Source of the DNA: an uncultured Clostridia bacterium
GTDB taxonomy: Bacteria > Bacillota > Clostridia > Lachnospirales > CAG-274
Direction of reading: 5' to 3'
Assembly: GCA_947627425.1 (NCBI GenBank)
Contig: CANQVZ010000015.1
Span: forward strand, 1-45,822
DNA length: 45,822 bases
The notes below the pieces were generated by a model, which saw only the letters and a program-made list of their open reading frames with translations, ran no database searches and had not been told where the DNA came from. How positions within the stretch are numbered: the stretch's first letter is position 1; each line of letters starts with the position of its first letter. The position numbers and the translations under genes are program-made. This document shows, piece by piece, positions 1 through 9,117 of this stretch.

Positions 1-1111
1 GCGCCGCGCCTCTTGCGCCCTCCAGGAAAATCAGCATAAATACGCATATCAGTCCTACGGCGAATATGACGCCGAATTCCTCACAGACCGCCGCAAATAT
101 AAAGTCCCTCTCCACAACGGGTATTGACGAGGCGTAGCCCCTTGTGAAGCCTATGCCCGTAACGCCCCATGTGCAGATGGCAAAGAGCGACTGCGCTATC
201 TGATAGCCCGTGTCGCTGACATCCAGCCACGGATTCTGCCATGCCTCAAATCTGACGCGTATGTGGTCGAAAAGCCTGTAGGCTATGCTTGCCGCAAGCC
301 CCAGAAAGGTTATTCCGCCGAAGAAATATAAATAATTGGATGTAGCCATAAAGAGCACCGCAAGAAATGTCATATAGAATATGAGAGCGGAGCCGAGGTC
401 CTTCTGACCCGTCACGAGCACAAGCACTATAACGGCGCTTATTATCGCGGGTACGATTATGTCTTTGATTTTGGGCTTTTCGGCAAAGGCGGAAGCCAGA
501 TAGAATATAAAGCAAACCTTTATTATCTCGGAAGGCTGAAAGCCTACGGGACCTATGCTGAGCCAGTTCTTTGCGCCGAACTCGGACGAACCGAAAATGA
601 GCGTTGCGCCCAAGAGCGCAAAGGAAATAATGACATATACTATCTTGAATCTGTCAAGCCTTGGCATAACGACAAGGAGTCGCGGCATGACAAGCATCAT
701 GGCTATGCCTATGGCGTTCCATGCAAGCTGTCTTAAGGCAAGGTCGGTATTGAGCCTATAGAGCATCATAAGCCCTATATCCATGAGGAAGAAAACGCAG
801 TTGTAAAGAAGCTGACTGCCGTTTTTGTAGAGCCTTGATATTGCCATATTTCCTCCCATAATGAGGAAGAAGCCCGAAACGCAGTATATGACGGCTGAAC
901 GCATATCGTACTCCAAGGAGGCGGATATGAGTATAACGCTCGCCGTGATGTGGAAAAGTATAATGCATATCCTCTGATTGCTCAGTCCCGCCTTTATGCT
1001 GAAGCGCGTCATGTCCTGATTTCTTAAGCATATCATAAAGCCGAAGAAAACAAAGAGCGCTATATAAAGTATAAAGAGATATTTTGAAACAATGATGCAC
1101 ATATCAATCAT
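1..1111 (-). CDS. SEDS peptidoglycan glycosyltransferase, FtsW/RodA/SpoVE family (3' end cut by window edge)
   Basis: This is a polytopic membrane protein that polymerises lipid II into glycan strands during elongation, division or sporulation. Only the first 370 residues lie in the window; the C terminus is lost at base 1. Family hallmarks are visible: GAKNWLSIGP...FQPSEIIK (about 179-198), QKDLGSALIF (236-245), a WQNPW...D..GYQIAQSLFAI stretch (291-312), and DFIFAAVCEEFG (336-347), which carries the Asp/Glu residues conserved in SEDS enzymes. At least eight hydrophobic segments can be seen. The N terminus carries extra membrane segments (5-30, 48-66, 72-90, 102-118) before the core, as in many clostridial homologues. 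The ATG at 1109-1111 abuts the stop of the upstream U32 gene with no spacer, and an AGAGGGGTG ribosome site lies inside that gene, so translation is probably coupled. Which of FtsW, RodA or SpoVE it is cannot be decided without the neighbouring penicillin-binding protein. Confidence 0.9.
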   Translation of the reverse strand, partial: MIDMCIIVSKYLFILYIALFVFFGFMICLRNQDMTRFSIKAGLSNQRICIILFHITASVILISASLEYDMRSAVIYCVSGFFLIMGGNMAISRLYKNGSQLLYNCVFFLMDIGLMMLYRLNTDLALRQLAWNAIGIAMMLVMPRLLVVMPRLDRFKIVYVIISFALLGATLIFGSSEFGAKNWLSIGPVGFQPSEIIKVCFIFYLASAFAEKPKIKDIIVPAIISAVIVLVLVTGQKDLGSALIFYMTFLAVLFMATSNYLYFFGGITFLGLAASIAYRLFDHIRVRFEAWQNPWLDVSDTGYQIAQSLFAICTWGVTGIGFTRGYASSIPVVERDFIFAAVCEEFGVIFAVGLICVFMLIFLEGARGAA

Positions 1112-3436
1112 TTAATACACCCCTCTGCCGAAATGTCCGCCCGTGCCCTTTATATCGAGCTTAGGCGCAAGTCCTTTTTCTATCACATTTATATGCTCCG
1201 AGGCAAGCTCAAAGCAGTCTTTGTAGCCCTCGTCGGTAAATTCCAGACGCATAAAGCCGACGCCCGTGCCTATGAGCTCCGCCGCCCTGTTGAGAACATA
1301 TATGGGTTCCGAATTGAGTATGAGCGCATAACACTCTCTGCAATTGCGGAGCACGGGAAAACGCCTGTGCGTCCTGTCCTCAAGGGCGTAGCTGTGTTTT
1401 TTGCCCTTCAAGGAGCAATATTTAGAGCTGTTTTTATCCGCATCATACAGTCCTGCGGGGCATTGGTGAGTGGTCATGAGCGGAAGTCTGCCGTAAATGA
1501 CTATCTCGCAGTCCTTATCCGCCGTGTCGTTAAGCTCCGCAATGTTCAGCTCGGGCGAAAGAGTAAGCGTATCGCTGCCCGTTATGCTCCGCATAATATC
1601 CGCGGAGGCGCTGTTCATTACATTGAGGCTGTAATCGGCTATTATAGGCTTTTCACTGCGCATTTCTCCCAAGCTCCTGACAAGATAGCCGTCGCAGCTT
1701 TTATATTTTTCATAGAATACGGCATTGCCCCGTCTTGTGATGTGGGGAAGGGCGATGTAAAGCTCTATGCCCTTTTCTCTGCACTTGATATAAGCGCTCT
1801 CGTCTGCTGTTTCGGGCGGACAGTATATCCTCTTTACTCCCGCTTCAATGCAGGCCTTGAGCTGTTCCGCCGTGTTCACAAGAGCGGTTATCACGGCTCC
1901 GCTTGCCTTTTCGCGCGGTGTTTTTTCATATCTGTAATTTGCGTTCTGCCGTCTGCTCTTTTCTATAATATGCTTTTCGAGCATTTCGCAGGCGCTCCGT
2001 CTTATCATATTCAGCTTTGAAACGGGCATATACAGACCGTCCTCAACACTCACGCCCTCGATCACAAATTCAAAGGGCGTATCGCCCGTCTTGCATATAC
2101 GCTCGGTAAATTCCTGCTCCGTCATGGGACGGTTAAGAGCCTTCTGCGCTCCCTCGCCCTCATATACTATGCCGTAGTCCGTAAATTCCACAAAGCTTTT
2201 TTCAAGTCCTATGCTCGCCTTTATGCGCACCTTAAGTCTTCTTTCGGGCTTTACCGTGTGTCTTTTGAGTCTGTCGTTAAGCGCCTTGTCAAAGGTCCTG
2301 AACACTCTGTCGCCTTTTCTGACGCTGTCCTTTATTCTGACCGTTATGACACTGCCCGCATCGGCAGTCACATTTATTCCCGCGCCCGTGTGAGGCTCCG
2401 ACCATATCTCTATTCCGTCGCCCGCGCTCACGCTCCTATTGAGCTTTATGCGACAAATGCCGTCTCTGCGGTCGAATGAAAGCACCTCGCCTATCTCCGT
2501 TCCGCTGTGCTTGGGGGATGCGCTCATCATGGCGCCTCCGGAAAAGCTCTCAAAATATCCGCGGGAAAGCTCTCCGCCTCTGTTGAATATTGCCGTAAGC
2601 TCCTCCCTGTCGGCGTTGTCCGGTCGGTATTTATCCTCCGAGCAGGCAAGGTCTATATATTTTCTGTAAACTGATACCGTTTCATACACATATTCGGGAT
2701 CCTTCATCCTTCCCTCTATTTTGAGGCTGTCAACGCCCGAAAGCGCTATCTTGTCCAATATATCCAGCCCCGAAATATCCTTGGGAGAGAGAAGACAGCC
2801 TTTTTTTATGGGCTTGCCGTCCCTTAAGAGGGTGTAGTCCATACGGCAGGGCTGCGCGCACCTGCCCCTGTTTCCGCTCCTTCTGCCTATAAGACTTGAC
2901 ATAAGACAGCGCCCGCTGTAGCACACGCAGAGCGCTCCATGGACAAATACCTCCGTTTCGGGTCTGTTTTGCAGGCTGTTTATATCCTTTATTTCGTCTA
3001 AGCTAAGCTCTCTTGCAAGCACTATCCTGTCCGCTCCCAGCTCCTTCATAAGCTTGGCGCCCTCAGAGCTGTGTACCGTCATCTGCGTGGAGGCGCTTAT
3101 ATTTATATCGGGAAAATGTGCCTTAACAAGCGCAAGCATACCTATATCCTGTATTATAAGCGCATCTGCGCCGCAGCCGTAAACCTCCTTTACGACATCC
3201 AGCACATCATTAAGCTCTTTTTCCTTGTAGAGTATATTAAGTGTAATAAACACCTTGACCCCTCTTAAATGGCAGATATCTATAATATCCTTAAGCTCAT
3301 TCTGAGAGGGGTTTGACGCATAATGACGGGCATTGAATGCCTTTCCGCCTATATATATGGCATCACAGCCGCCGTTTATGGCGGCTATGACGCTTTCCCT
3401 AGTTCCTGCCGGCGCTAAAATTTCCGCTTTTTTCAT
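1112..3436 (-). CDS. U32 family peptidase with DUF3656 region, RlhA-like
   Basis: The 774-residue protein begins with the U32 core (EILAPAG near 5-11, AIYIGGKAFNAR near 26-37). It carries the U32 signature around 165-200: E.FVHGALCVCYSGRC, then RSGNRGRCAQPCR with the conserved cysteines. The long C-terminal half corresponds to the DUF3656-containing architecture. In E. coli the protein of this architecture, RlhA, is needed for hydroxylation of 23S rRNA C2501; other U32 members are annotated as collagenase-like peptidases. RNA modification is therefore an inference from architecture, not something visible in the sequence. It lies 34 bases downstream of the ZapA-like gene and directly before the SEDS gene on the same strand. 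A zapA-U32 gene order is common in Firmicutes. Confidence 0.88.
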   Translation of the reverse strand: MKKAEILAPAGTRESVIAAINGGCDAIYIGGKAFNARHYASNPSQNELKDIIDICHLRGVKVFITLNILYKEKELNDVLDVVKEVYGCGADALIIQDIGMLALVKAHFPDINISASTQMTVHSSEGAKLMKELGADRIVLARELSLDEIKDINSLQNRPETEVFVHGALCVCYSGRCLMSSLIGRRSGNRGRCAQPCRMDYTLLRDGKPIKKGCLLSPKDISGLDILDKIALSGVDSLKIEGRMKDPEYVYETVSVYRKYIDLACSEDKYRPDNADREELTAIFNRGGELSRGYFESFSGGAMMSASPKHSGTEIGEVLSFDRRDGICRIKLNRSVSAGDGIEIWSEPHTGAGINVTADAGSVITVRIKDSVRKGDRVFRTFDKALNDRLKRHTVKPERRLKVRIKASIGLEKSFVEFTDYGIVYEGEGAQKALNRPMTEQEFTERICKTGDTPFEFVIEGVSVEDGLYMPVSKLNMIRRSACEMLEKHIIEKSRRQNANYRYEKTPREKASGAVITALVNTAEQLKACIEAGVKRIYCPPETADESAYIKCREKGIELYIALPHITRRGNAVFYEKYKSCDGYLVRSLGEMRSEKPIIADYSLNVMNSASADIMRSITGSDTLTLSPELNIAELNDTADKDCEIVIYGRLPLMTTHQCPAGLYDADKNSSKYCSLKGKKHSYALEDRTHRRFPVLRNCRECYALILNSEPIYVLNRAAELIGTGVGFMRLEFTDEGYKDCFELASEHINVIEKGLAPKLDIKGTGGHFGRGVY

Positions 3437-3470
3437 AAGATCACCCTGTAAAAGCCAATCCGACGCGCGC

Positions 3471-4424
3471 TTAATTGTCCGAAAGCTCTGCCTCCAGACT
3501 TTCTATCCTGCGCATAAGTTCTATATTCTCCGCCTTGACCTTGGCAAAAGCCGCTTTAAGCTGATTTTCATTGCTTATGGTGTCAAGACTGCTCTTGAAT
3601 GTGTCAAACTGATCCTTTACGGAGGCTATATCCTTTTTAAGGTTCTCGTTCTTATCCCGGAGAGATTTTTTATCCTGAGTGAGACGGTTGATGTCCGCCT
3701 CCAGATTTTTGATATTGATATTTGCGCTCTTAAGCTTGACGGAGAGATCGTCCCTTTCCTTATTGACGGTGTTGAGCTTTATGTTCCTCTCAGCCGCCTT
3801 CTGATTGAGCTCGTTGAGCGCCACATTCTTTTCGTTGAGCTTTTTGCTCAGGGCGTTAAGCTCCTGATTCTTGCCGTTTATCTTTGCTGTGAGATCTGTG
3901 ATGTACTGCGACTTCTCCTCTATCCTGCCCTTGAGCTCGGTTATGTCCGAATTGAGCACATCTATCTTTCTTTCAAGCTTTTCTATATTGTCCTCGTGGT
4001 TGACTATGGTAGTCTTAAGTCCGTCCACCTCCCCGCTCTTTGCCTCGTACTGACCGAGAAGTATGTCGTAATCGTTCGATTTGAGGCTGAAGCGGTTTTT
4101 AAGCTCCGTAAATTCCTTTATCTTGTCGTTGAGGCGCTGCGAAAGCTCCTTGGCTATGCTTTCCTCGTTGTCCTTTGTGACCACAGTGCTTGTGTTTTCC
4201 TTGTTTTCCTTTTCCTTGAAAAGGTCATCCGCTATATTGAGCGCAAGTATTATGGGGAAGGACTCCTCATATACAATGTTGGGAGTCGATTTGGATTTTA
4301 TTTCATTTATCTTGCTGTCAAGATACTTTGCCACGGCGCTCATATACTCCTCGCTTTCCATGCCCGCAAGGTTATATGTTTTGCCTCCTATGCTGACCTC
4401 GATCTTTTTCTTTTCGTCTGACAT
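3471..4424 (-). CDS. zapA: ZapA-like division protein with long coiled-coil tail
   Basis: The 317-residue protein starts with a ZapA domain (about 1-75: KKKIEVSIGGKTYNLAGMESEEYM, then a helix with ALNIADDLFK). ZapA binds and bundles FtsZ filaments at midcell. From about residue 85 to the end it is an almost uninterrupted charged coiled coil rich in Asn, Lys, Glu and Leu, with repeated units such as L..K(I/L)N.KN..LN.L between 150 and 250. Usual ZapA proteins are about 80-110 residues, so the tail adds roughly 230. The start at 4424 was chosen because an AAAGGAGAG site lies just before it; upstream in-frame codons lack a site and read into the leader. It heads the minus-strand operon with the U32 and SEDS genes, behind a TATAAT box at 4521-4526. 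Confidence 0.85.
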   Translation of the reverse strand: MSDEKKKIEVSIGGKTYNLAGMESEEYMSAVAKYLDSKINEIKSKSTPNIVYEESFPIILALNIADDLFKEKENKENTSTVVTKDNEESIAKELSQRLNDKIKEFTELKNRFSLKSNDYDILLGQYEAKSGEVDGLKTTIVNHEDNIEKLERKIDVLNSDITELKGRIEEKSQYITDLTAKINGKNQELNALSKKLNEKNVALNELNQKAAERNIKLNTVNKERDDLSVKLKSANINIKNLEADINRLTQDKKSLRDKNENLKKDIASVKDQFDTFKSSLDTISNENQLKAAFAKVKAENIELMRRIESLEAELSDN

Positions 4425-4729
4425 TTTCCTCTCTCCTTTGCTTATCCTTATATGTATTCTACAGCTTTGCCAAAATGTCGGAACAAGGCAAAGCATCGGC
4501 TCATAGTGTTATTTAAATTAATTATAACATATTTTGCCGTAAATGTACCCCTGTTCATATTAAAATTTCTTTACAAAATATTAAAAAGAGATTAATTTTT
4601 TACAAATTTTAAAAAAAATTTGTGTTTTCTCTTTATTTTTTAGTCATTTTGTTATAAAATATAAAAAGGTATATATTGCAGTTTGAAGACAGACTTATAC
4701 TTTTATAACAATAAAGGAGGAAAACGGGG
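4425..4729. other. AT-rich divergent intergenic region between zapA and the CdaR-type regulator
   Basis: This 305-base stretch holds no credible gene. It is very AT-rich, especially 4560-4660. It contains the minus-strand promoter for zapA. A plus-strand promoter for the regulator must lie here too, because that gene opens its operon, but no -35/-10 pair with good spacing stands out. TATAAA at 4653-4658 and TATACT at 4696-4701 are candidate -10 boxes. Confidence 0.6.
4521..4526 (-). promoter_or_regulatory. -10 box (TATAAT) for the zapA-U32-SEDS operon
   Basis: A perfect TATAAT on the minus strand lies about 97 bases before the zapA start codon. The -35 element at 17-base spacing is weak (GGTACA-like), so this may be a modest promoter. 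Confidence 0.5.
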
Positions 4730-5821
4730 ATGATTTCAAATCAGATTTTACAGAGCACGATCGACGGTCTTAAAAACATTACAAGACGCGAACTGAGCGT
4801 GGCAGAAAGAGAAGGCAAAATTGTGGCAACCACCGAGGACGAAATGGTGAACGCCACCATAGACAGCGCCGACATATTCATAGCCAGTCCTGCCGACAGT
4901 CAGCTTATACAGGGCTATCAATATTTCAAGGTGCTCGACAACGGCTCTGCCGAATACATCGTCATAATAAAGGGCGACGACGAGGAGACCTACAGAATAG
5001 GCAAAATGACCGCTTTCCAGATACAAAATCTGCTTGTTGCATACAAGGAAAGATACGACAGGGACAACTTTATCAAAAATCTTCTGCTGGACAACCTCCT
5101 GCTTGTGGATATCTATTCAAGGGCAAAGAAGCTGCACATTGAAAATTCCGTAAGAAGGATAGTTTATCTTATAGAAACCGAGATAGACAAGGACCTCAAT
5201 GTTGTGGAAATAGTGAGGAGCATATTCCCGACAAAGCAGAGGGACTTTGTGACAGCCGTTGACGAAAAGAGCATAATACTTGTAAAGGAGCTCAAGGAAA
5301 AGGACGGCAGAGAGGAAATAGAGTCCATAGCAAAGAGCATATACGACACGCTTTCGGCAGAGGCAATGACAAATATATATGTTTCGATAGGTACTGCCGT
5401 AAACGACCTTAAAAACGTATCTCTTTCATATAAAGAGGCAAAGCTTGCTCTGGAGGTGGGCAAGATATTCGAGGAAAACAAGAATGTCGTAAACTACGAG
5501 CAGCTGGGTATAGGCAGACTTATATATCAGCTTGACGGCTCACTTTGCAAGATGTTCGTAAACGAGGTACTCCACGGCGCATCCATAGAGCAGTTCGACG
5601 ACGAAACTCTCACTACCGTAAACAAGTTCTTTGAAAACAACCTCAATGTTTCGGAGACGTCAAGACAGCTTTATATACACAGAAATACGCTTGTGTACAG
5701 GCTTGACAAGCTGGAGAAAATGACAAGCCTCGACCTTAGGAATTTCGACGACGCCATAATATTCAAGATAATGCTTATGGTGAGCAAATACCTCAACTAC
5801 AGAGAAAACTTTATGTACTGA
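4730..5821 (+). CDS. CdaR/PucR-family transcriptional regulator
   Basis: The 363-residue protein begins with a sugar-diacid-recognition-like region (MISNQILQSTIDGLKNITRREL, then a segment resembling CdaR sensor domains). It ends with the PucR-type helix-turn-helix (about 300-350: NNLNVSETSRQLYIHRNTLVYRLDKLEK), which is the best-conserved part. Proteins of this type are DNA-binding regulators whose ligand is usually unknown. It is followed after 52 bases by ftsE on the same strand. A CdaR-like gene just ahead of ftsEX is a recurrent clostridial arrangement, so it may control cell-wall hydrolase expression, but that is inference. An ATAAAGGAGG ribosome site precedes the ATG. Confidence 0.85.
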   Translation: MISNQILQSTIDGLKNITRRELSVAEREGKIVATTEDEMVNATIDSADIFIASPADSQLIQGYQYFKVLDNGSAEYIVIIKGDDEETYRIGKMTAFQIQNLLVAYKERYDRDNFIKNLLLDNLLLVDIYSRAKKLHIENSVRRIVYLIETEIDKDLNVVEIVRSIFPTKQRDFVTAVDEKSIILVKELKEKDGREEIESIAKSIYDTLSAEAMTNIYVSIGTAVNDLKNVSLSYKEAKLALEVGKIFEENKNVVNYEQLGIGRLIYQLDGSLCKMFVNEVLHGASIEQFDDETLTTVNKFFENNLNVSETSRQLYIHRNTLVYRLDKLEKMTSLDLRNFDDAIIFKIMLMVSKYLNYRENFMY

Positions 5822-5873
5822 TAGGTACATAGCTTTCAATATATTTTCACCAAAGAAAGGAAGTAAATCCTTA

Positions 5874-6581
5874 ATGATAACGATGGAGAATGTTACAAAG
5901 GTATATGAAAACGGAGCCGTGGGACTGCGCGATTTCAATCTTAACATAGAAAGAGGAGAATTTGTGTTTGTAGTCGGCTCATCGGGTTCGGGAAAATCCA
6001 CCTTCATAAGGCTTCTGCTCAAGGAGATAGAGCCTACGGGCGGCAGCATAATAGTAAACGGCACGGACATAACGAAGCTTAAAAGGCGGCAGATACCCTA
6101 TCTGAGGCGAAAGATAGGCGTTGTGTTCCAGGACTATCGGCTTCTGCCGTCCAAAACGGTGTATGAGAATGTGGCTTTTGCCATGCAGGTAGTGGAGACC
6201 AATCCCAAGATAATAAGAAGAAATGTGCCCCAGATATTGGCTATGGTGGGACTGGCTAAGAAAATAAACGCCTATCCCAACCAGCTTTCGGGCGGCGAGC
6301 AGCAGAGAGTTGCGCTCGCAAGAGCCATTATAAACAGACCGCCCATTCTTCTGGCGGACGAGCCTACGGGTAATCTTGACCCCGACACGGCATGGGAGAT
6401 AATGGACCTCATACAGGAAATAAACAGAAACGGCACAACCGTTGTTATTTCCACACACGCCAGAGATATTGTCGACAGGATGCAAAAGAGAGTTGTGGCA
6501 ATAAACAAGGGCGTTGTACTCAGAGATGTTGAAGGTGGTGGCTACAGCGATGAAGCTGAGAACATGGAAATATTATATTAA
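5874..6581 (+). CDS. ftsE: Cell division ATP-binding protein FtsE
   Basis: FtsE is the cytoplasmic ATPase of the FtsEX complex, which uses ATP hydrolysis to switch on an extracellular peptidoglycan hydrolase at the division site. All ABC motifs are present: Walker A GSSGSGKS (35-42), Q-loop VFQDYRLLP (84-92), signature LSGGE (138-142), Walker B ILLADEP (158-164) and switch His in STHARD (195). At 235 residues it has normal length. The FtsE hallmark FQDYRLLP supports this family over other ABC exporters. It overlaps the ftsX start by 32 bases, indicating translational coupling. Confidence 0.97.
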   Translation: MITMENVTKVYENGAVGLRDFNLNIERGEFVFVVGSSGSGKSTFIRLLLKEIEPTGGSIIVNGTDITKLKRRQIPYLRRKIGVVFQDYRLLPSKTVYENVAFAMQVVETNPKIIRRNVPQILAMVGLAKKINAYPNQLSGGEQQRVALARAIINRPPILLADEPTGNLDPDTAWEIMDLIQEINRNGTTVVISTHARDIVDRMQKRVVAINKGVVLRDVEGGGYSDEAENMEILY

Positions 6582-7839
6582 TCAGGGCTTAAGAGGCATA
6601 TTCAAAAACGGACTTATGAGCTTTGCCTCCATAATAATAGTAAGCGCCTGTATATTTATAGTTATACTTTCACTTTGTATAATAACAAATGTGGACTATA
6701 TACTGGAACAGATAGAATCCGAAATAGGAGTTACGCTTTTCTTGGGCGACGAGCCGGACGAGGAGGACGTGAACTCGCTCATAGCGCAGATCGAGGGTAT
6801 GCCGGAGGTGCGCTCAGTCAAGTTCGTATCGGCGGACGACGCTCTTGACAATGCCAAGAGGATATACTCGGCAGAGCTTCTTGACGGACTAAGGGACGAC
6901 AATCCCCTTCCCCGCTCGCTTGAGATAATGTTAAAGGACATAAGATATCAGAAGAGCTTTATACAAAAAGCCGAACAGCTCCAGTGGGACTTTGAGGAGC
7001 AGATAATGGGCACGGACGCAAAGGACAGCCCCGACACCATGAAGGCGGAGGAGCAGCCCAACGCGCAGACGGCGACACAGGCGCAGACTACCGAGAGCGC
7101 ATCACAGGCGCAGACTGCCGCTCCCGCTCTGCAAAACAGCGCAGGACTTTTCAGCGACACGGTATATGCCGAGCCCGCTTCACAGGCGGCAACACAGGCG
7201 CAGACCGCAACGGAGGCGCCCACTCAGCCTGCCACAAATCCCGCGGCTAAGGACTCCGAGGCGGCAGACCCCGCAAATCAGGCTAAATCTGCGGAGCCCA
7301 CGCCCGAGGTGATAACACAGAGCGCGCAAAGCGCAGTATCGACAGAGCCCAAGCTCGGCGATGCGGACTATCAGTTCAAGGGCATAGAGCTTATAAGCCA
7401 TGCGCAGCAGCTCACGGAGACGCTCATAACGATAGACACGGCATTCAAGCTCGTATCCGTTATACTCATAGCTATACTCGGCATAGTTTCTATAGGCATA
7501 ATAATGAACACTATAAAGCTCACCGTATTCATAAGAAAGAATGAAATAAACATAATGAAATATGTGGGCGCAACGGACTGGTTCATAAGATGGCCCTTCA
7601 TAATAGAGGGTATAATAATAGGTCTTATAGGCGCTATAATACCGTCCGTACTCTGTATACTGGGCTACATAAAGCTCTACGGAATATTCAATTCCGACCT
7701 TACCGTGCTCAAGGTGATAGGTCAGCTTAAGCCCGCTTCGGAGATATTTGTGATCATAATACCCATAGCGCTCATCGTGGGTATGCTCATAGGCGCGATA
7801 GGAAGTATCAACTCCATAAGAAAGCACCTTAATGTATAA
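6550..7839 (+). CDS. ftsX: Cell division membrane protein FtsX with large low-complexity extracellular insert
   Basis: FtsX is the four-helix membrane partner of FtsE; its extracellular loop contacts the coiled coil of a PcsB/EnvC-like hydrolase. Helices are visible at about 24-46, 298-320, 350-375 and 397-420, with the family stretch KYVGATDWFIRWPF at 337-350. The start at 6550 ([20 protein letters not shown]) matches the family N terminus and follows an AAGGTGG site inside ftsE. The protein is 429 residues against about 300 for usual FtsX. The excess is a block at about 153-275, made mostly of Ala, Gln, Thr, Ser, Pro and Glu with repeated SQAQTA/TQAQTA units, placed in the extracellular loop just before helix 2. 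The flanking loop and all helices look intact, so the protein is probably functional. Confidence 0.93.
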   Translation: MKLRTWKYYINQGLRGIFKNGLMSFASIIIVSACIFIVILSLCIITNVDYILEQIESEIGVTLFLGDEPDEEDVNSLIAQIEGMPEVRSVKFVSADDALDNAKRIYSAELLDGLRDDNPLPRSLEIMLKDIRYQKSFIQKAEQLQWDFEEQIMGTDAKDSPDTMKAEEQPNAQTATQAQTTESASQAQTAAPALQNSAGLFSDTVYAEPASQAATQAQTATEAPTQPATNPAAKDSEAADPANQAKSAEPTPEVITQSAQSAVSTEPKLGDADYQFKGIELISHAQQLTETLITIDTAFKLVSVILIAILGIVSIGIIMNTIKLTVFIRKNEINIMKYVGATDWFIRWPFIIEGIIIGLIGAIIPSVLCILGYIKLYGIFNSDLTVLKVIGQLKPASEIFVIIIPIALIVGMLIGAIGSINSIRKHLNV

Positions 7840-7896
7840 TAAAACGGTTCTAAAAATATTTTTGGCAAATATATAAATAAAAGAAGTGAGAATGTT

Positions 7897-9099
7897 ATGA
7901 ATAAAAGGATAATAGGTGTTGCTCTTTCTCTCGTGTTAAGCCTTACGGCGGTATGCGCAAGAGCGGAGAGCGTATCGTCTTTACAAAACAAAAGCTCGGC
8001 TTTTCAAAGCCAGATCTCTGCCGCGCAGCAAAAGCTCGATCAGACAAATTCGCAGAAGCAGGCGGCGCAGTCCGAGGTGGAGCAGCTCGACAGAGAGCTT
8101 TCGGGCGTTCAGGCGGAGCTTAATCAGCTCAACGCGCAGCTTGCCGACACAAGTGCAAAGCTCGCAAAGGAGCAGGAGGAGCTGGAGCAGGCAAAGAAGG
8201 TAAAGACGGAGCAATACGAAACTCTCAAAAAGAGAATAAGGATAATGTACGAATACGGCAATTCCGGCTATCTTGAGGTGATACTGGGAGCAAAGAGCTT
8301 CTCGGACTTCCTCACGAGAGTGGAATATGCCAACCGCTTTATGAAGCACGACAACGAGCTTCTGGCAGAGTATGCCGAGGCGGAGAGGATAATAAACGAG
8401 AATGTCGTTTCAATAGAAAATGACAAAAAAACTATAGAGGACCTGCAATCCAAGCAGACTACAAAGCAGCAGGAGCTGGATTCCAAAATAAAGCAAAAGA
8501 CCGCTATAGTAAAACAGCTGGATTCAAACGCCGCTACATACGAAGCGCAGATAGCCGACCTTGAGCAGCAGGACAAGAATGTACAAGCTCTCATACAGAA
8601 GGCGCAGGCTGCCGCTGCGGAGGCTGCAAGGGCAGCGCAGGCTGCACAGCAATCCACCGCCATATCAAAGGGAAATCCCGGCAGAGTATATAACTCCGAC
8701 GGAAGACACTTCCAGTATCCCGTGCCCGCTTATCAGGGCTATGCGCCCAATTCGGGCTACGGCTACAGAGGAAGTCCCATAAGCGGAAAGCAGGAGTTCC
8801 ACACGGGACTTGACCTTAAGGCAACGCTCAACACAGATGTTGTTGCCGCAGAGAGCGGTACGGTCATATATGCAGGCTGGAGAGGCGGCTACGGCAAGTG
8901 TATAATAATAGACCACGGCGGCGGCTACTCCACACTTTATGCGCACAACAATGTGCTCTATGTATCCGTCGGTCAGCAGGTGTCCAGAGGACAGGTAATT
9001 TCGGGCGCAGGCACGACGGGCTATTCAACGGGCGTGCATCTGCATTTCGAGGTAAGAATAAACGGTCAGCACACCAATCCTACGGGTTATATCTACTAA
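7897..9099 (+). CDS. Secreted coiled-coil M23 endopeptidase, EnvC/PcsB-like murein hydrolase
   Basis: A signal peptide (1-23, ending ARA before ESV) is followed by a long coiled coil (about 26-250) with an Ala/Gln-rich end, a Gly/Tyr/Pro linker (258-295) and a C-terminal LytM/M23 domain (about 297-400). The zinc and catalytic residues of M23 are present: HTGLD (H302, D306), H350 in LYAH, and HLHFE (H381, H383). Unlike degenerate EnvC-type activators, this domain should therefore itself cut peptide cross-links. Its position 57 bases after ftsX and its coiled coil fit the FtsEX-controlled hydrolase model, in which FtsX relieves autoinhibition of the coiled-coil partner. Its specificity cannot be read from the sequence. 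Confidence 0.92.
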   Translation: MNKRIIGVALSLVLSLTAVCARAESVSSLQNKSSAFQSQISAAQQKLDQTNSQKQAAQSEVEQLDRELSGVQAELNQLNAQLADTSAKLAKEQEELEQAKKVKTEQYETLKKRIRIMYEYGNSGYLEVILGAKSFSDFLTRVEYANRFMKHDNELLAEYAEAERIINENVVSIENDKKTIEDLQSKQTTKQQELDSKIKQKTAIVKQLDSNAATYEAQIADLEQQDKNVQALIQKAQAAAAEAARAAQAAQQSTAISKGNPGRVYNSDGRHFQYPVPAYQGYAPNSGYGYRGSPISGKQEFHTGLDLKATLNTDVVAAESGTVIYAGWRGGYGKCIIIDHGGGYSTLYAHNNVLYVSVGQQVSRGQVISGAGTTGYSTGVHLHFEVRINGQHTNPTGYIY

Positions 9100-9117
9100 T
9101 TACCATGAGGTGAAGCT

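Noticed and set aside
3333..4421. Open reading frame of 362 codons on the plus strand, opposite the ZapA-like gene
   Set aside because: Codon-aligned mirror of the coiled-coil gene; its hydrophobic composition is the expected reverse reading of Lys/Asn/Glu codons.
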